A stretch of DNA of 64,000 nucleotides from Pseudomonas gregormendelii (GTDB taxonomy: Bacteria; Pseudomonadota; Gammaproteobacteria; Pseudomonadales; Pseudomonadaceae). This document shows positions 61,973 to 64,000 of the stretch, one piece after another (within the stretch, counting starts at the first letter, position 1; each line of letters starts with the position of its first letter). Location: assembly GCF_017114825.1 (NCBI RefSeq), contig NZ_JADEVO010000007.1, positions 124,001 to 188,000 on the forward strand. Reading direction: 5' to 3'. The notes under the pieces were generated by a model. That model was not told where the DNA came from, did no database searches, and saw only the letters and a list, made by a program, of their open reading frames with translations. The translations under genes and the position numbers were made by a program.

Positions 61973-62067
61973 TGGGCAAACCAGGCAATTTGACACTTAT
62001 GACCACCGGCACACCTGTGTTACATACTCAGTGAGTAGTGAACTTTGTACCCATGAGGTTTTTGCCA

Positions 62068-62640
62068 ATGCGCTTGTGCCCGTTCCTGCCAAAGCTGTTG
62101 CCTGCTGTGATACTCGGTTTGTTCATGTGTGGAGCGCAGGCGGCCGTGCCCGCCCCGGCGCCCGACAGTTTGCGACCATTGCTGGTGACGATGTATGAGC
62201 GGCTGAGCATCGCCGATCAGGTAGCGCTGAGTAAATGGGATACGCGCCAGCCGACGCAAGACAGTGCGCGGGAAGCGCAAGTCATTGCCAATGCCAGGAA
62301 ACAGGCGCTGGAACGCAAACTCGACCCGGACGAGGTCGCCGAGTTGGTTGCGGCGCAGATTGAAGCCAGCAAGCTGGTGCAGTACGGTTTGCTTGCCCAG
62401 TGGCAGGCGGCTGGCAAGGCACCCGATACGCCAAGGCCAGACCTTTCCACGCAGGTTCGGCCGCGCCTGGATCAGCTGCAAGCCCGCCTGTTGACCGAGT
62501 ACGCCAAGTTCGCCCGCTATCGTACCGACCCCAACTGCCCCTTGTGGCTGGCCACCGCCCGGTCCGGACTGATCAAGGACGCTCTGCATGGCCAGGGACT
62601 GATCCGGGCGACGGGCGATCTGTGTATCACTGCCCAGTGA
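62068..62640 (+). CDS. Secreted chorismate mutase (AroQ-gamma type)
   Basis: About 190 residues: signal peptide (MRLCPFLPKLLPAVILGLFMCGAQA) and an all-helical AroQ domain with LRPLLVTMYERLSIADQVALSKWDTRQPTQDSAREAQVI, KQALERKLDPDEVAELVAAQIEASKLVQ and the C-terminal CPLWLATARSGLIKDAL...GDLC with a probable disulfide. It converts chorismate to prephenate in the periplasm or outside the cell. Start ATG 62068 has GAGG at 9 nt; GTG 62038 and ATG 62053 are alternatives. It lies between the two repeat-protein genes on the same strand. The biological use of periplasmic chorismate mutase is unclear. Confidence 0.86.
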   Translation: MRLCPFLPKLLPAVILGLFMCGAQAAVPAPAPDSLRPLLVTMYERLSIADQVALSKWDTRQPTQDSAREAQVIANARKQALERKLDPDEVAELVAAQIEASKLVQYGLLAQWQAAGKAPDTPRPDLSTQVRPRLDQLQARLLTEYAKFARYRTDPNCPLWLATARSGLIKDALHGQGLIRATGDLCITAQ

Positions 62641-62662
62641 TAGGCGATTGGCAGCCATTGCT

Positions 62663-62761
62663 GGCGTCGATAGTCACCATCAACTCAATGAAGTTCTCAT
62701 AAAAAATCTCCGGCGTAACATCAGCTCCATACCAACCAATAACACCCCGGAGCACACCATC
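62663..62761 (+). promoter_or_regulatory. Shared 99-bp leader of repeat-protein gene, copy 2
   Basis: Near-identical to 61375-61473 (about seven mismatches, clustered in two short blocks). Starts 22 bp after the chorismate mutase stop, so it carries its own promoter or is read from the upstream gene. Confidence 0.7.
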
Positions 62762-63007
62762 ATGAAACGCCAGGTCCTTCTCAGCATCGCCTTCTCGGTT
62801 TTTGCAGTTAACGCTTTCGCCGCCACTTCCGCCCAGCCCGTCGTCGCTGAAGGCGGGTCGGATCGCCTGATTGAAAGCCGTGTAGCCGAAGGCGGCTCCG
62901 ATCGTCTGCTGGAACGCCGTGTAGCCGAAGGTGGCTCCGATCGCCTGCTGGAACGTCGTGTAGCCGAAGGAGGCTCCGATCGCCTGATCGAGAGTCGCAA
63001 CGCATGA
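62762..63007 (+). CDS. Exported 13-residue-repeat protein, copy 2 (four repeats)
   Basis: An 81-residue paralogue: the same signal peptide (MKRQVLLSIAFSVFAVNAFA) and linker, then four copies of VAEGGSDRLLERR, the first and last with LIESR caps, ending NA. Identity with copy 1 covers leader, signal, repeats and terminator, so the whole cassette was duplicated, and copy 1 then gained repeats or copy 2 lost them. Function unknown. Confidence 0.85.
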   Translation: MKRQVLLSIAFSVFAVNAFAATSAQPVVAEGGSDRLIESRVAEGGSDRLLERRVAEGGSDRLLERRVAEGGSDRLIESRNA

Positions 63008-63036
63008 GTGAAGTGTTAACGGCAGCACCGGAAAAA

Positions 63037-63064
63037 AACCCGGCCTCAGCAGCCGGGTTTTTTC
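63037..63064 (+). terminator. Rho-independent terminator after copy 2
   Basis: 8-bp stem aacccggc / gccgggtt with loop ctcagca and a T-run; sister of the terminator at 61943-61972. On the minus strand the A-run before the stem gives U7, so it may serve the convergent cytochrome gene too. Confidence 0.85.
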
Positions 63065-63071
63065 TGTCTGC

Positions 63072-63464
63072 TCATTGGCCGTCCTGGAACGTCTGCAGGT
63101 AGGCCAGCACATCCGCGACTTTCTCGGGATCGCTGAGCCCCCAGAAGATCATTCGGGTCCCGGGCACCACCTTTTTCGGCGCTTCCAGGTACGCGGTGAG
63201 CGTTTGCGTGGTCCAGGTGATACCGGCTGATTTCATCGCATCGGAATACTGGTAATCCGTGGTGCTGCCGGACATCCGACCGAAAATCTGATTGAGCTGC
63301 GGGCCGAAAGACGCCCGGGCGGACTCTCCGACCTGATGGCAGCCGCCGCAGATACGGCCAAACAGCTTCTGCCCTGCCTCGACATCACCCGCCCCTTTGG
63401 CCTGTGCGGTGAACAATGCACCACTAATCAACAAGGCAACCGTTATTCCAGCGGCGTTGTTCAT
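63072..63464 (-). CDS. Class I c-type cytochrome
   Basis: A 130-residue exported cytochrome: signal peptide (ALLISGALFTAQAKG), haem motif CGGCH (residues 39-43), and downstream Met candidate near KKVVPGTRMIFWGLSDP as the sixth ligand, then EKVADVLAYLQTF. Size and motifs fit cytochrome c2/c550-like periplasmic electron carriers. ATG 63464 has AGGAG 4 nt upstream; the GTG at 63470 is too close to it. Convergent with the repeat-protein copy 2. Partner oxidase not identified here. Confidence 0.9.
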   Translation of the reverse strand: MNNAAGITVALLISGALFTAQAKGAGDVEAGQKLFGRICGGCHQVGESARASFGPQLNQIFGRMSGSTTDYQYSDAMKSAGITWTTQTLTAYLEAPKKVVPGTRMIFWGLSDPEKVADVLAYLQTFQDGQ

Positions 63465-63816
63465 TTTCACTCCTGATCAGACAAGCACTATGCAGGCTGC
63501 ACAGGATACGGATTGCCCCACCTTTCTCAATCAAGTTTTCACCGCCACCTAGGTGAAACACATGGGCAACTGGGTGCTCTGCTGTTCATTGCGGTCGTAC
63601 AGTTCTTCGCGATTGGAGTGCGGGTACTCCTTGAAATGGCTGATCGCCAAACCTGCAAGCTGTTCGACCTGTCCGGAATAGCCAATCTGACTTCAATGGC
63701 CTCATCGCGAGCAGGCTCACTCCTGCAAGAAGGATCTCCTGGCGGTGAACATGTGGCCCCTGCGGAAGGTCTATAGTTAACGACCTTGGGGAAACACCGA
63801 AAAACCAGGTGATGCC
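63465..63816. other. Intergenic region between the cytochrome gene and the last gene
   Basis: 352 bp without a credible gene. A REP unit with catcgcgagcaggctcactcctgca lies at 63702-63726. Short open frames on both strands have no family features. A promoter for the gene at 63817 is expected within about 100 bp upstream. Confidence 0.5.
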
Positions 63817-64000
63817 ATGCAAAACATCAAGCTGATGCTGTCGCTCGCTGTATGCCTGCTCGGTGCCAACGGCGCCCAGGCCGATGACAGTCCGATGCAG
63901 ACGCAGACCTACAACAGCGAGTTTAGCTACTACGGCACGGACCAGCCCTTCGCCCACCCCTCGCCTCCGTCCATCAGCACCGTGCCGCCGGGGTCATACA
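63817..64000 (+). CDS. Exported small protein, 5' part only
   Basis: ATG 63817 (MQNIKLMLSLAVCLLGANGAQA) gives a clear signal peptide, then DDSPMQTQTYNSEFSYYGTD and PFAHPSPPSISTVPPGSY at the window edge with no stop. AGGTGATG lies upstream. The mature part is polar, Tyr/Pro/Ser-rich. It continues beyond the window; family not recognised. Confidence 0.65.
   Translation, partial: MQNIKLMLSLAVCLLGANGAQADDSPMQTQTYNSEFSYYGTDQPFAHPSPPSISTVPPGSY

Overview
The window is a stretch of chromosome from a fluorescent-type Pseudomonas (P. fluorescens group or close relative). The basis is high GC content, many Pseudomonas-style REP palindromes (the gtgggagc/ctcgcga type and the gtaggagctgccg type), and the family content: LsfA-type 1-Cys peroxiredoxin, DUF2790 protein, phosphatidylcholine synthase, FecI/FecR/receptor signalling, secreted chorismate mutase and LigD. 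No rRNA, tRNA, CRISPR array, phage or intact insertion sequence was seen. It reads as ordinary accessory-rich core chromosome with several decaying genes.

Layout. 1-2000: end of a LysR regulator, a frameshifted EamA exporter and a small lipoprotein. 2008-9640 (all minus): a six-gene signalling block with a PAS histidine kinase, a CheY-like protein, a REC-PAS-GGDEF-EAL protein, a GAF histidine kinase, a double-domain KaiC-like ATPase and a second CheY-like protein. 9860-16930: membrane protein, threonine dehydratase with divergent AraC regulator, universal stress protein, lipoprotein, TonB receptor, membrane protein, small protein. 16940-18230: a proP gene lacking its 5' end. 18255-21361: a copper/peroxide-type two-component system (HprSR-like) divergent from HbpS-like and periplasmic HiuH genes, with a CATTAC-N6-GTAATG box between them. 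21449-30309: lipoprotein, small protein, hybrid kinase, PotF-like binding protein, an unexplained terminator-ended element, BASS symporter, AraC regulator, and a trehalose-synthase-like GH13 enzyme. 30510-34582: FecI-FecR-siderophore receptor operon behind a Fur-like dyad. 34589-35440: tctA remnant. 35613-39103: second PotF-like protein and a PuuB-like oxidoreductase with divergent LysR regulator. 39100-45203: small proteins, LsfA, and a PotE antiporter plus Orn/Lys/Arg decarboxylase operon behind an 18-bp perfect palindrome. 45264-50283: LigD, methyltransferase and haem-oxygenase-fold enzyme in one minus-strand run. 50525-55508: DUF533-like protein, Pcs, methyltransferase, AraC remnant, DipZ-like thiol reductase, two small exported proteins. 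55816-59658: OmpR/EnvZ-type system preceded by two TACA-N6-TACA boxes, GNAT protein, broken cupin gene, YceI. 59833-64000: MATE exporter, two copies of an exported 13-residue-repeat protein flanking a secreted chorismate mutase, a cytochrome c, and the start of another exported protein.

Themes: polyamine/basic amino acid traffic (two PotF-like proteins, a PuuB-like oxidase, a PotE/decarboxylase pair); signal transduction (four kinase systems, one built round a KaiC-like switch and c-di-GMP); envelope redox defence (HprSR-HiuH, LsfA, DipZ); and gene decay by small tandem duplications (EamA, 11 bp; cupin, 8 bp), 5' truncation (proP, tctA) and nonsense mutation (tctA). The most unusual items are the KaiC-centred block and the duplicated repeat-protein cassette.
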